Shown here one piece after another: positions 16,710 to 25,228 of a stretch of 64,000 nt of DNA. The stretch spans positions 24,295 through 88,294 of the forward strand of contig CAJJBH010000035.1 in NCBI GenBank assembly GCA_905182355.1. The letters are read 5' to 3'. The translations under genes were made by a program, and so were the position numbers. The notes under the pieces are model-generated. The model worked only from the letters and a program-made list of their open reading frames with translations. It was not told the DNA's origin and ran no database searches. Positions within the stretch are counted from its first letter, which is position 1, and each line of letters begins with the position of its first letter. The DNA comes from an uncultured Paracoccaceae bacterium (GTDB lineage: Bacteria > Pseudomonadota > Alphaproteobacteria > Rhodobacterales > Rhodobacteraceae).

Positions 16710-17107
16710 GTGGCCTTATTCTGAAATTAGGTCCCAAAGAGCGAATTTTAATTAACGGTGCGGTGATCGAAAATGGCGATCGCCGAAGCCGACTGGCTAT
16801 AATGACGCCTGATGCGAATATTCTTAGGTTACGTGATGCGATCCATCCAGAAGACGCAAAGACGCCGGTCAGACGTGTTTGTTACGCGGTACAGCTCGTT
16901 TTGTCGGGCGATGTGACGGCAGAAGATAGTAAACATGCGCTTTTGCGAAATGTTGAAGAATTAAGTCAGGTTTTTGTGGATGATGACAGTCGACAACTGA
17001 TCGACGCTGCCTCAGGTGCGTTGACACGCGGCGATCATTATCACTGTTTGAAGTCGCTACGATCTTTGCTTCCCCGAGAAGAACGTCTGCTAGCGGTCAG
17101 GAATTGA
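16706..17107 (+). CDS. flbT: Flagellar biosynthesis repressor FlbT
   Basis: 133-residue regulator that, in Caulobacter, binds the flagellin mRNA leader and lowers its stability when assembly stalls. Recognisable features are LKLGPKERILINGAVIENGDRR near the start, then ILRLRDAIHPEDAKTPVRRVCYAVQ. It begins inside the last codons of flaF. A hairpin in the fliC leader (15019-15031) is a possible target. With fliF-type assembly genes damaged or missing here, a surviving FlbT would be expected to keep flagellin off (inference). Confidence 0.9.
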   Translation: MSGLILKLGPKERILINGAVIENGDRRSRLAIMTPDANILRLRDAIHPEDAKTPVRRVCYAVQLVLSGDVTAEDSKHALLRNVEELSQVFVDDDSRQLIDAASGALTRGDHYHCLKSLRSLLPREERLLAVRN

Positions 17108-17108
17108 G

Positions 17109-17426
17109 ATGTTTCAACCTATTGTCCCTTCAGGTGGATTGGTCGGATGGCGGTTCCTTCAACGCACTTATGAAAGCCAAGCTGACAACTTCAATCAATC
17201 CACCCAACTACAGCGCGACACCGAATATTTTCGCGAGAACATAGCAAGTATTTCAAATGCAGAGGACCTTGTAGCAGATCGCCGTCTATTGACCGTGGCG
17301 CTTGGAGCATTTGGATTGGATGCTGACCTTGGCAATAAGTTTTTCATAAAAAAAATGTTGGAAGAGGGAACTCTAGCCGACGATGCCCTATGGTCAGGGA
17401 GAATTCGGACCAAGCCATCGAGATAA
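17109..17426 (+). pseudogene. DUF1217 flagellar-associated protein, 3' end deleted
   Basis: The first 95 or so residues (MFQPIVPSGGLVGWRFLQRT, later DTEYFRENI, SAEDLVADRRLLTVALGAFG, KMLEEGTLADDAL) match DUF1217, a family found after flbT in Roseobacter flagellar operons and normally about 250 residues. After ADDAL (near 17388) the sequence changes to an unrelated tail (WSGRIRTKPSR) and stops. From the same point another frame continues as the C-terminal part of FliH. An internal deletion has therefore joined the middle of this gene to the end of fliH and removed everything between. Confidence 0.72.
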
Positions 17427-17638
17427 TCGTATCGCCATCCGAAATTGAAGCGTTGCAAAGCTTGCTGCAAGATCAGATATCCGATCCCTTTGTTTTGCTC
17501 GCGCAACCTGATCTGAATGAAGGTCAAGTATATATTCGCCTTGGTTCTCACGAGCGCGAGATTAATCTTAAGGAAATGGTGCAAAGAATCCGTAGCAGCA
17601 CACATAATATATTTGAACAGGAGCAAGCTAATGGATGA
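17390..17638 (+). pseudogene. FliH-like C-terminal fragment at the deletion junction
   Basis: From about 17396 this frame reads DQAIEIIVSPSEIEALQSLL, then GQVYIRLGSHEREINLKEM, and ends by overlapping the fliN start by 8 bases. FliH, the regulator of the flagellar export ATPase, normally precedes fliN in Rhodobacteraceae and ends with a comparable C-terminal domain containing an EREIDL-like motif. Only about 80 residues remain, out of phase with the DUF1217 gene, so no full FliH can be made. The identity is inferred from position and motif and is less certain than that of fliN or fliP. Confidence 0.6.
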
Positions 17639-17927
17639 AGTCATTTCACCCAAACCGTACGCAATGGATGAAAAGAATCCCTTTACGTCAGTCCCAATCG
17701 AAATAACTGTTTCGGTTGGAAAAGCGCGACCAATTGTACGTGACCTTGTGATGTTAGGTGCGAATGCCGTACTCAAGTTGGACAAAAAAATAGATGACCC
17801 TGTTGACCTGTTTGTCGGTGACAAGTTGATAGCGCGCGGGACGTTAGAGGAAGACACAGAAAGTGAAAATGGACAACTTCTGGTACGCTTAACGCAGGTT
17901 ATTGACATGAAATCGGGCATTGAGTGA
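17631..17927 (+). CDS. fliN: Flagellar motor switch protein FliN
   Basis: C-ring protein of the flagellar switch, 98 residues, a SpoA/FliN domain. Visible features are FTSVPIEITVSVGKARPIVRDL, LDKKIDDPVDLFVGDKLIARG and the closing VRLTQVIDMK. AGGAG precedes ATG 17631. It overlaps the fliH remnant upstream by 8 bases and fliP downstream by 4. The frame is intact, but the partners needed to build a C-ring (FliF, FliG, FliM) are not in the window and may have been lost in the adjacent deletion. Confidence 0.87.
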   Translation: MDEVISPKPYAMDEKNPFTSVPIEITVSVGKARPIVRDLVMLGANAVLKLDKKIDDPVDLFVGDKLIARGTLEEDTESENGQLLVRLTQVIDMKSGIE

Positions 17928-18658
17928 AATCGATACTCTGCGCTGCATTGATAGGTACTTTAATGGTTATTCTGCCGACAGGTGGATTTGCTCAAGACTA
18001 GTCATTTTCACTGGGTGATGGTGGTTCTTTGAGCGCACGAACGATTCAGTTGTTCATGCTAGTGACAGTTCTTAGTTTAGCACCTGGACTGGCCATTATG
18101 ATAACCTGTTTTCCATTTATTGTAACAGTTTTATCTATTCTACGGCAGGCAATCGGACTTCAGTCCTCACCCCCAAATATGATGATCGTTAGTCTTGCAT
18201 TATTCCTGACTTACTTCGTGATGGAGCCGGTATTCACAGTTGCATGGCAACAAGGGTTGGAACCATTTGCAAGCCAAGAACTTGACGCAGAAACCGCGTT
18301 TATCAAAACACTTGAGCCATTTCGTGAATTTATGGCATCGCGCTTAGATCCCGAAACATATGCCGAAATGGCAGTATTAAGGCCGGACACCCAGGCAATA
18401 GATTTAAGTCCCGAATCACCATTATCGCTGTTGGTCCCTAGCTTCCTATTGTCCGAAATTTCACGTGCTTTCCAAGTAGGGTTTTTGGTGTTTTTACCTT
18501 TTTTGATTATTGATCTGGTTGTTGCAGCCGTACTTATGTCGATGGGAATGATGATGGTACCGCCGGCGATAGTTTCGCTACCGTTTAAGTTGGCTTTCTT
18601 TGTTGTGGCAGATGGGTGGAGTTTGATTGCAGGAAGCCTGGTTCGAAGCTACCTTTAG
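17924..18658 (+). pseudogene. fliP: Flagellar export gate protein FliP with an early amber codon
   Basis: From GTG 17924, overlapping the fliN stop, the frame encodes a FliP-type signal peptide (MKSILCAALIGTLMVILPTG, GFAQD). It then meets TAG at 17999-18001, codon 26. The same frame continues for 218 more codons as a normal FliP (LAPGLAIMITCFPFIVTVLSILRQAIG, DLVVAAVLMSMGMMMVPP, FFVVADGWSLIAGSLVRSYL). Total length without the stop would be 244 residues, the family norm. A TTG at 18029 could start a leaderless 209-residue product, but no ribosome site is evident. This is a nonsense mutation with no frame change. Confidence 0.85.
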
Positions 18659-19075
18659 CGAGAGTTGATCACCTCAAGGTTTTGGGAAATAGCTGTTTTG
18701 GCCTTCTGTGAAGGCGCAATAGAAGTAGGCGGCTGAAGATCCGGCTATGATTTCTAGCCCCTTTTTTCGTCGAATTTAAAAACATTTCGACCGTGGTTCT
18801 ATCATGGGTGGCGACCCTCTTTTGGTGTTTCTCGAAGATACTAGACGCCCAGTTGATTGGAAACATCGTGTACCTTTGACGGGTAACAACCAGATTACAC
18901 CCCTTACGCAATGGAAACTTAGTCGCGTATTAAAGGCTTGGGCAGCGTTTGCGTAGCTTCTAGAAAAGCGAAAAAGCCTTTCAAGTGGTATTCGGGACCG
19001 CGGCTTACAGGAGGGGTTTTTGGGTATGCGGGGTAAACCAAAAGACTGAAGGAACTGGCAAAATTGGGCAATGTT
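18659..19075. other. Gene-free stretch between fliP and the IS remnant
   Basis: About 415 bp with no convincing gene. Short open frames exist on the minus strand (for example 18669-18911), but I recognise no family and they have no ribosome site. The rest of a flagellar operon would be expected here, so this is probably scrambled or imported debris next to a mobile-element remnant. Confidence 0.5.
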
Positions 19076-19418
19076 CTAAGGTAAACCCCCCATTTCTAAT
19101 GGGGTTCAGCTGTAGAATTCACGCAGCTGTCTTCAGTTCCATTGGGTTTGTTATGCTGCAAATGCCCATGTGGGGTCGCTCGTAGTTGTAAGTCCAGAGC
19201 CATTGTGTTGTTGGGTTCAGCGTCTCATCAATGGTTTCAAAGATGTATTGGCTCAGCCGTTCGTCGCGGACGGTGCGATTTTGACGCTCGATATAAGCGT
19301 TCTGTTGGGGTTTGTTTGGCTGGATGTGTTCGAGCCAAACGCCGATTATTTTCACTTGCTGCATACGGGTTGAAGGTGGCTTTGACGCTAGGCGTGGTGA
19401 GTCCCGCCTGCGACACAA
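19076..19418 (-). mobile_element. IS3-family element remnant: 3' end of transposase OrfB and right end
   Basis: The minus-strand frame 19119-19418 ends in the C-terminal part of an IS3-type DDE transposase: LEHIQPNKPQQNAYIERQNR, then LFETI-like YIFETIDETLNP and TQWLWTYNYERPHM. Catalytic Glu lies in the AYIER segment, but the Asp residues and all upstream parts (orfA and most of orfB) are gone. The first 25 or so residues do not fit the family, so the break lies near 19340. Past the stop, CCCCATTTCTAATGGGG and GTTTACC resemble the terminal region of such elements. It is non-functional and sits at the edge of the damaged flagellar cluster. Confidence 0.78.
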
Positions 19419-19510
19419 ATCAAATATTTCCCCTTTGTTTTAGGATAATTGGATTCTAACCTAATGCATGAGGCCTGAAAGCATGGCCAGTCCTAGGAGG
19501 GAGATTTACA

Positions 19511-19852
19511 ATGGGCAAACGCGACGACTTGATCGTGCAATACGCGGACGATCTTAAAAATAAATGCAACATAACGCCAGATATGGTCTTGTTGACAAAA
19601 GTTACAATCGGTTGCGGTCCTGCAATCTACAATGCAGACGCTTCAACTGTTGCTGGTTCACAACCTTCGGAATTAGAAACGGTCAAAAATAATTTTCTCA
19701 TCAAGAAGCTGGGCCTGAATGACGGACCGCAATTGATGGAAGGAATTAATTCTGTCATCGAAGTTTATGGCCGTTCTGAGCGCAATAAATACCGTGCAGT
19801 GGTCTACTATATGCTGACAAAACACTTTGGCAAAGAAGCGGTTTACAGCTAA
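19511..19852 (+). CDS. DUF2853 family protein
   Basis: 113-residue protein of unknown function, conserved in Rhodobacteraceae. The whole sequence fits the family: MGKRDDLIVQYADDLKNKC, KVTIGCGPAIYNADA, ETVKNNFLIKKLGL and the closing RAVVYYMLTKHFGKE. No signal peptide or membrane segment; it is likely a small helical cytoplasmic protein. A strong GGAGGGAG lies before the ATG and a clear terminator follows, so it is its own transcription unit. Confidence 0.85.
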   Translation: MGKRDDLIVQYADDLKNKCNITPDMVLLTKVTIGCGPAIYNADASTVAGSQPSELETVKNNFLIKKLGLNDGPQLMEGINSVIEVYGRSERNKYRAVVYYMLTKHFGKEAVYS

Positions 19853-19868
19853 GTTTTTGATATGATTT

Positions 19869-19906
19869 AATAAGGGTCTGCTTGGTTAAGTGGGCCCTTA
19901 TTTTTT
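19869..19906 (+). terminator. Intrinsic terminator after the DUF2853 gene
   Basis: AATAAGGG pairs with CCCTTATT around an 18-base loop, and TTTT follows, 17 bases past the stop codon. Classic Rho-independent form. Confidence 0.85.
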
Positions 19907-20037
19907 GATTGGCTTTTGACATAGTCAAAAATTGAAACTTGATCGGCTTTGAGTTATCAGTGTTTCATCAGGCCAGTATGGCCGGAACCGATATCATATA
20001 CGCGTGCGGTGGTTATGGGAGCACACGGGGTGAAGAA

Positions 20038-20064
20038 GGGTTCCGGCGTTTTATGTTGGAACCC
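20038..20064. terminator. Stem-loop between convergent DUF2853 and DUF1761 genes
   Basis: GGGTTCC pairs with GGAACCC around a 13-base loop just past the DUF1761 stop. On the plus strand it runs into TTCATTTTTT; on the minus strand the tail is less T-rich. It probably insulates the two convergent genes. Confidence 0.55.
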
Positions 20065-20072
20065 TTCATTTT

Positions 20073-20468
20073 TTAGAACAACATTAATACTGCGCCGATA
20101 ACGGTGCACCCCAATGTTGCGTAGCCGCCATCGATTAACGTCAATAGGCGCGGTTTGCCACCAAACCCATAAAAGGTTGCGATCCAAGGTGTGACCAAGA
20201 ATAGACCAACGCCAAAACCAGAAACCGCACCTTTGCCGAACGTATCGATGCCGCTGAGTGCAAAAACATGGCGCATCATACCAGCGACCAACACTGCGGC
20301 GATGAAGCTGGTAATGTAGGGTATTAGGTCCGATCGGTTTGAAGGCTGCCCATTTTCGCCCAAGACCACTCCAGATGCCGCCATCCAGGGTTTCGCCAGT
20401 GCCATGTACCACACAGACCCAAATGCAAAGTTCGCGATAGCCGCTAAAAGTACGCCAAAAAATGCCAT
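20073..20468 (-). CDS. DUF1761 family membrane protein
   Basis: 131-residue inner-membrane protein of unknown function with about four membrane segments. Family features are the N-terminal LLAAIANFAFGSVWYMALAK and the later PWIATFYGFGGK. GAGGGACA lies shortly before the ATG. It stands alone, convergent with the DUF2853 gene and 57 bp past the EVE-domain gene in the same direction. No function can be inferred from context. Confidence 0.8.
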   Translation of the reverse strand: MAFFGVLLAAIANFAFGSVWYMALAKPWMAASGVVLGENGQPSNRSDLIPYITSFIAAVLVAGMMRHVFALSGIDTFGKGAVSGFGVGLFLVTPWIATFYGFGGKPRLLTLIDGGYATLGCTVIGAVLMLF

Positions 20469-20525
20469 TGTTGTCCCTCATTTTTGTTATTGTGACGCGA
20501 GGGTGCCTTAAATTTATCAATTTAC

Positions 20526-20945
20526 CTAGTCAGAAATTCCAGCAAGCTGACAAACGATATTCCACTCAGCGTCACTAACCGGTTGTACCGACAACCTAGA
20601 GTTCCGAACCAAGATCATGTCATCTAAACGTCCATCGGCCTTGATTATTTCAAGGGTTATGGGCGATTTGACTGGCTTCACCGCTCGAATATCTACGCAA
20701 TCCCATCGATCGTCGTTTATTGTGCTGTCAGAATGTGCCTCGGCGACAACGGTGACGATCCCAACAACAGCTTTTTCAGATTGCGAGTGATAGAAGAAAC
20801 CAAGGTCGCCAACTTTCATTTTACGCATGAAATTCCGGGCTTGGTAGTTGCGCACGCCGTCCCATTCTTCACCTTGCGCGCCCTTTGCAACTTGATCATC
20901 CCAACTCCAAGTTGTGGGTTCAGATTTGAAAAGCCAATACGCCAT
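20526..20945 (-). CDS. EVE domain protein
   Basis: 139-residue PUA-like EVE domain protein, probably recognising a modified base in DNA or RNA. Typical features are AYWLFKSEPTTWSWDD, WDGVRNYQARNFMR, GFFYHSQSEKAVVGIVTV and LVRNSRLSVQPV. It is the full-length single-domain form. Its ATG overlaps the stop of the YciI gene (TAATG), putting it in a gpsA-yciI-EVE operon behind tsaD. This order recurs in Rhodobacterales, and the link to tsaD, a tRNA-modification gene, is suggestive only. Confidence 0.9.
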   Translation of the reverse strand: MAYWLFKSEPTTWSWDDQVAKGAQGEEWDGVRNYQARNFMRKMKVGDLGFFYHSQSEKAVVGIVTVVAEAHSDSTINDDRWDCVDIRAVKPVKSPITLEIIKADGRLDDMILVRNSRLSVQPVSDAEWNIVCQLAGISD

Positions 20946-21217
20946 TAACCGATGACCCTATTCCACGGAATCAATGAAACCTCGCGGAATAATCCAGCGA
21001 TTGCGTAGGGATCATTTGTCGCCCACTCATGCGCAGCCTCGAAATTTGGAACATCTAGGATAATAAGAGATCCACACATTTCACCAGCGTCATCTAAGAA
21101 TGGTCCAGCCTGTTGCACCACATTGCTACTTTTTAGATACGCAACATGCGCGTCGCGGTTTGCTTTTCGCACTTCAAGTGCGCCGTTTTTGTCGAAGGCC
21201 ATCAGTGCAACAAGCAT
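20945..21217 (-). CDS. YciI-like family protein
   Basis: 90-residue ferredoxin-like fold protein of the YCII family. The family pattern is visible in RDAHVAYLKSS, QAGPFLDDAGEMCGSLIILD and ANDPYAIAGLF-like TNDPYAIAGLFREV. The His in the first segment and the Asp in the ND-P-Y segment are the usual active-site-like residues. The enzymatic role is unknown. It starts 1 base after gpsA and overlaps the EVE gene by one base. Confidence 0.85.
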   Translation of the reverse strand: MLVALMAFDKNGALEVRKANRDAHVAYLKSSNVVQQAGPFLDDAGEMCGSLIILDVPNFEAAHEWATNDPYAIAGLFREVSLIPWNRVIG

Positions 21218-21218
21218 T

Positions 21219-22181
21219 TTATTCTTCCTTTAGTGGACGTGAGAGTAGATGTTCAATTTCGATGCTTACAGTGGATTTTCCGCCCGCTATCGCGGCGATG
21301 CTTAGGGTAATCGGCATGTCTAGTTGATGTGTTTGAGACAATGACTGAACCGCAAGGGAGGTGGCAGCACCTTCAACGGTTGTAGCCGAATCGAATTGTT
21401 CACCAGCTCCCAAAGCAAGGCCATACCTGTAATTGCGCGACGACGCTGAGGTACAGGTTAGCGCCAAATCACCAAAGCCTGATAGTCCAGCCAATGTCTG
21501 AGGGTGCGCACCAAAATGCATAGCGAAGCGGTTCATCTCAGCAAACCCGCGTGTCATCAATGCAGCGCGCGCGCTCTCGCCCAACCCAGCCCCCATAACA
21601 GCCCCACACGCAATTGCGATTACGTTTTTTAACGCTCCGCCCAATTGCGCACCGACAATGTCAGTCGTTCGGTAGAGGCGTAGGGCTGGCGTTGATAACT
21701 GCGATTGCAACGCAGTACATAAAGCTTCATCAGCGCACGCTATGCTAAGTGCTGTGGGCATCCCACGTGCGATATCGACCGCAAAGCTAGGGCCAGTTAA
21801 TACAGCTGCCAAAGCGGTCGGAACCTTCGTAATAATAAGATCAATAGGCCCGCTGCTTGTTGCACGATCGATTCCCTTACAGCATGCGACCAATTTCTTT
21901 CCGGCAAGTATTTGGGCGTTTTCGTCCAAAAATCCGCCCAGCAATTGCATAGGTACGGCTACTAAAATGACTTTGCTTTTTGTAGCCTCGCCTATCGAAG
22001 AAGAAATTTTAAGGTCTTTGGGGAATGGCGCATTTGGCAGCCGTCGTTTGTTTATGCGATCAGATTGCATTTCAGCTGCGTGTTCAGCGTTCCTTGCCCA
22101 CAAAGTCACGGCGGTTTTTTGAGCTAATGCAATTGCTAAACTAGTGCCAAAAGCGCCCGCTCCAAGAATAGAAATAGTCAT
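21219..22181 (-). CDS. gpsA: Glycerol-3-phosphate dehydrogenase [NAD(P)+]
   Basis: Reduces dihydroxyacetone phosphate to sn-glycerol 3-phosphate for phospholipid synthesis; cytoplasmic. 320 residues with the N-terminal nucleotide motif [13 protein letters not shown] (about 7), the central [18 protein letters not shown], the catalytic Lys region [15 protein letters not shown] and the C-terminal [14 protein letters not shown] with [11 protein letters not shown]. It overlaps tsaD by four bases (ATGA), so translation is coupled. Length and motifs are normal. Confidence 0.94.
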   Translation of the reverse strand: MTISILGAGAFGTSLAIALAQKTAVTLWARNAEHAAEMQSDRINKRRLPNAPFPKDLKISSSIGEATKSKVILVAVPMQLLGGFLDENAQILAGKKLVACCKGIDRATSSGPIDLIITKVPTALAAVLTGPSFAVDIARGMPTALSIACADEALCTALQSQLSTPALRLYRTTDIVGAQLGGALKNVIAIACGAVMGAGLGESARAALMTRGFAEMNRFAMHFGAHPQTLAGLSGFGDLALTCTSASSRNYRYGLALGAGEQFDSATTVEGAATSLAVQSLSQTHQLDMPITLSIAAIAGGKSTVSIEIEHLLSRPLKEE

Positions 22182-23287
22182 GCTTTGGCCCCTTTTTTTC
22201 CATGCCCTAACATTGTTGGACTTGAAGTATCTAACGGCATCCGTGGCTTGGCTGAAAGGCCCATATCGTCAGGTTCACGGTAGGGCATTTGGGCCAACCC
22301 AGCGTAGGCAATCATGGCTGCATTGTCGGTGCACAGCGCCAAGGGTGGTGCGGTAAACTCGACATCAAACTCTGCACAAACTTGCTTTAGCGCAGTGCGG
22401 ATCGCCATATTAGCAGCGACACCACCTGCAACGCAAAGTGTCGGATGTTGCGGTAATAGCTTTAAATATTCGCGTAAAGCCCGACGGCTTTTTTCTGCCA
22501 GAACGTCAGAGACAGCCGCTTGAAAACTTGCGGCTAGGTCGGCCTGATCTTGGGGGGTTAGACCTTGGCTTTCAGCGATCACTTCGTCACGGGTGCGCAG
22601 TGTCGCAGTTTTTAAACCAGAAAAAGACATGTCGCATCCGGCTCTGTCCAATAGGGGGCGTGGTAATTTAAATCGTTTTGGGTCGCCATCATAAGCGCGT
22701 TTTTCGATTGCGGGTCCACCCGGTTGATCAAGACTGATTAACCGCGCAACCTTATCAAACGCCTCGCCGGGCGCGTCGTCGATCGTACCGCCAAGTCGGT
22801 GAAAAGTTAGAGCGTCTTGAGCGATCAAGAATTGGCAATGACCGCCAGAGACCAGCAACATTAAGTAAGGGAACGAAACGTTACCGGTTAGGCGTGGTGT
22901 TAATGCGTGGCCGGCCAAATGATTGACGCCATACAGTGGTTTGCCAGTTGCTGCTGCAAGCGCTTTGGCAAGCATGACGCCAGACACAACGCCACCTATT
23001 AGACCTGGGCCTGCTGTCACAGCAATTGCGTCGATTTGGTCCATTCTTAGCTGCGCATATGCGAGCGCTTGGCCGACGCTGACATCTAGTTTTTCAACAT
23101 GCGCACGGGCTGCAATTTCAGGCACAACGCCCCCGAAGGCAGAATGCAGTTCTGTTTGTCCGACAACGATGGATGATAATACTTCTGCAGACCCGCCAGC
23201 ATAGCCACAGACCACGGCCGCTGCGGTGTCATCACAACTGCTTTCAATGCCCAGAATGTTAAGTTTTTCAGACAACTGAAGCTCCAT
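22178..23287 (-). CDS. tsaD: tRNA N6-adenosine threonylcarbamoyltransferase TsaD
   Basis: Transfers threonylcarbamoyl to A37 of ANN-decoding tRNAs, working with TsaB/TsaE. 369 residues of the ASKHA fold: [15 protein letters not shown] near residue 12, the metal-binding [12 protein letters not shown] (two His, about 127-131), [13 protein letters not shown], the [20 protein letters not shown] segment and [13 protein letters not shown] near the end. It is first in a tsaD-gpsA-yciI-EVE operon and divergent from hemD across 36 bp, an arrangement typical of Rhodobacteraceae. mtaB at 60.6 kb acts later on the same tRNA base. Confidence 0.95.
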   Translation of the reverse strand: MELQLSEKLNILGIESSCDDTAAAVVCGYAGGSAEVLSSIVVGQTELHSAFGGVVPEIAARAHVEKLDVSVGQALAYAQLRMDQIDAIAVTAGPGLIGGVVSGVMLAKALAAATGKPLYGVNHLAGHALTPRLTGNVSFPYLMLLVSGGHCQFLIAQDALTFHRLGGTIDDAPGEAFDKVARLISLDQPGGPAIEKRAYDGDPKRFKLPRPLLDRAGCDMSFSGLKTATLRTRDEVIAESQGLTPQDQADLAASFQAAVSDVLAEKSRRALREYLKLLPQHPTLCVAGGVAANMAIRTALKQVCAEFDVEFTAPPLALCTDNAAMIAYAGLAQMPYREPDDMGLSAKPRMPLDTSSPTMLGHGKKGAKA

Positions 23288-23323
23288 TGCGCCGACCTAA
23301 AGCTCAAGGTAACATTCTAAGCT

Positions 23324-24040
23324 GTGGCGAACAATGCAAAGCACCCGCAGATCAATCTGCTTTTGACTCGGCCAATGGCCGCTTCCCACGCGTTTTGGGA
23401 GGCCTTGAAGTTTGAAACGCGCCAATTGCTTCTTCCAATTGTTAGCCCTTTGATCAAAATAATCCCACTAACTGGGAATTTTGAAATTTCAGGTTCGGTT
23501 ATTTTCTCATCGGTAAATGGGGTTCTCAACGGTCCAGCGGGTGATGGGCGCATTGCGTATTGTGTGGGTGCGATGACAACGCAGGCTGCGTTAACCGCAG
23601 GATGGTCCGCGATCCAAGCAGGAGAGACGGCCAATCAGCTTGTCTCAAATCTTTTGAACCGAAATGTGGACGTGTCATTAACGCATCTTTCTGGGTTTCA
23701 TACCCGTGGAAATATTGCAGAAATATTGTCTGCAGCAGGGGTGAATACAAAGCGTATTGTGGTCTACGATCAGGAAAACTGCGCGCTTACGTCTCAGGCC
23801 ACTGAGGCGCTGACCGTAAATTTCCCCTTGTTGGTACCACTGTTTTCCCCTCGAACTGCACATAATTTTGCGGGTCAACACAATGGGCAAGCGGGGCTGC
23901 ACATCATTGCTCTAAGTCAGGACGTTGCGGACCAAGTCAGCGACCTAACGTTGGAGACGTTAACTCTGCTAGACCATCCAACGCGTTTGGCTATGATTGA
24001 TAAGACTCAAAAGGTCGCATCTGCCCTGACCTTGGGTTGA
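23324..24040 (+). CDS. hemD: Uroporphyrinogen-III synthase
   Basis: Closes hydroxymethylbilane to uroporphyrinogen III in haem synthesis; cytoplasmic. HemD is poorly conserved. Support comes from the LLLTRPMAAS start, the IFSSVNGV segment, CVGAMTTQAALTAGW (the usual C-V-G-x-x-T-A pattern), LSGFHTRGNIAEIL and VPLFSPRTAHNF, plus the position between tsaD and the mitofilin/hemY genes. The start is GTG 23324, 36 bp from the divergent tsaD start. Length, 238 residues, is normal. Confidence 0.85.
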   Translation: MANNAKHPQINLLLTRPMAASHAFWEALKFETRQLLLPIVSPLIKIIPLTGNFEISGSVIFSSVNGVLNGPAGDGRIAYCVGAMTTQAALTAGWSAIQAGETANQLVSNLLNRNVDVSLTHLSGFHTRGNIAEILSAAGVNTKRIVVYDQENCALTSQATEALTVNFPLLVPLFSPRTAHNFAGQHNGQAGLHIIALSQDVADQVSDLTLETLTLLDHPTRLAMIDKTQKVASALTLG

Positions 24041-24112
24041 GGGGCGGCCAGCGCCCGCGTAAAGTAAAGTAAGTTGTTTCAAATGTTCCGAAAGATTCGG
24101 GAAGGTTGTATT

Positions 24113-25219
24113 ATGGCTAAGAAAAAGAAACCTGTCGAAACCATTGATGTGGTCGAAATCCAAGAGCCTGTGATTGAAGAAATTTCAGTCATGGATGAGG
24201 TCGAAGTCGACATCGCAGATGATTTTGCTGAACCAGACGTAATCGATCGAGAAGTTATCGCGGACGAGGTCGAAACCACAACAGAAGAATTGCCGGAAAA
24301 ATCACCCAAATCTGGCGTCTTGCCATTGATTTTTGGTGGTGTTGTTGCCGCAATTATAGGTTTTTCTGCCGCCCGCTCGAACGTGGTCGACAACTTTTTG
24401 CCGCCCTCTTGGCGCATGAACGCAGGTGAGGTTGCCCTACAAGATCAGATCACTTCTGCGCAGTCACAAATTGACTCGTTGAATGAAAAGCTATTGGCTG
24501 TTTCGTCTGGGTTAGCGGATATGCCAACGCCTGATGACAGTCTGAATGCACAAATCAATGAATTAACAGAGCGTATGAGCGTTGTTGAGAAACGCCCAAT
24601 AGCCGCCAGTACCAGTAGTTCAGATGTTAGCGGTGATTTTGCGGCTTTACGTGCAACTGCGGAAGAGCAACAGGCTGAAATTGACGCCTTATTGGCTGAT
24701 GCACGTATCGAAAAGCAGACCGCAAATGATGCGGCTAGCAGTACGCTTGCCCGTGCTGCTGCTACGCGAATTGTTACTGCGATTGAAAGTGGTGCACCTT
24801 TCGCGGGTGCCGTTAGTGATCTTGAGGCGACAGGCACAAACGATATCCCAGAAGTTTTGCGCAATGTCGCTACCGATGGTGTCATAACGCTTGCTAAGCT
24901 TCAGAATGGGTTCCCTGATGCGTCCCGCGCGGCGTTGGCAGCTAGCCCCGTGGACACAGCTGGCGGCTTAGGTGGCTTTTTAAAACGCCAACTTGGCGCA
25001 CGTTCGGTTGCACCGCGTGAGGGGACCGATCCCGACGCAATTTTGTCACGTGTTGAGGGCGCCGTTCGGGAAGGTCGTCTTACCGATGCTTTGGCCGAGG
25101 TCGAAACCCTGCCTCAAGACTCCAAATCCGCCATGTCAGGCTGGATAGAAACTGCCAAAACCCGTTTGGCAGTTACATCTGCATCGCAGGCGTTAATGCA
25201 ACGTCTCGTCGCGAACTAA
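24113..25219 (+). CDS. Mitofilin-like inner-membrane protein (COG4223 type)
   Basis: 368-residue membrane-anchored protein. It has a highly acidic N-terminal cytoplasmic part (about 1-75), one membrane helix (LPLIFGGVVAAIIGFSA), a coiled-coil rich segment (about 100-210) and a C-terminal helical domain ending LMQRLVAN. It is related to the alphaproteobacterial mitofilin-domain proteins proposed to organise the inner membrane. Its place between hemD and hemY is a conserved alphaproteobacterial arrangement. Its function in bacteria is only partly known. Confidence 0.82.
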   Translation: MAKKKKPVETIDVVEIQEPVIEEISVMDEVEVDIADDFAEPDVIDREVIADEVETTTEELPEKSPKSGVLPLIFGGVVAAIIGFSAARSNVVDNFLPPSWRMNAGEVALQDQITSAQSQIDSLNEKLLAVSSGLADMPTPDDSLNAQINELTERMSVVEKRPIAASTSSSDVSGDFAALRATAEEQQAEIDALLADARIEKQTANDAASSTLARAAATRIVTAIESGAPFAGAVSDLEATGTNDIPEVLRNVATDGVITLAKLQNGFPDASRAALAASPVDTAGGLGGFLKRQLGARSVAPREGTDPDAILSRVEGAVREGRLTDALAEVETLPQDSKSAMSGWIETAKTRLAVTSASQALMQRLVAN

Positions 25220-25228
25220 GGAAATAGT

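Noticed and set aside
18669..18911. Minus-strand 80-codon frame past fliP
   Set aside because: No ribosome site, no recognisable family, and it lies in a scrambled region next to an IS relic.
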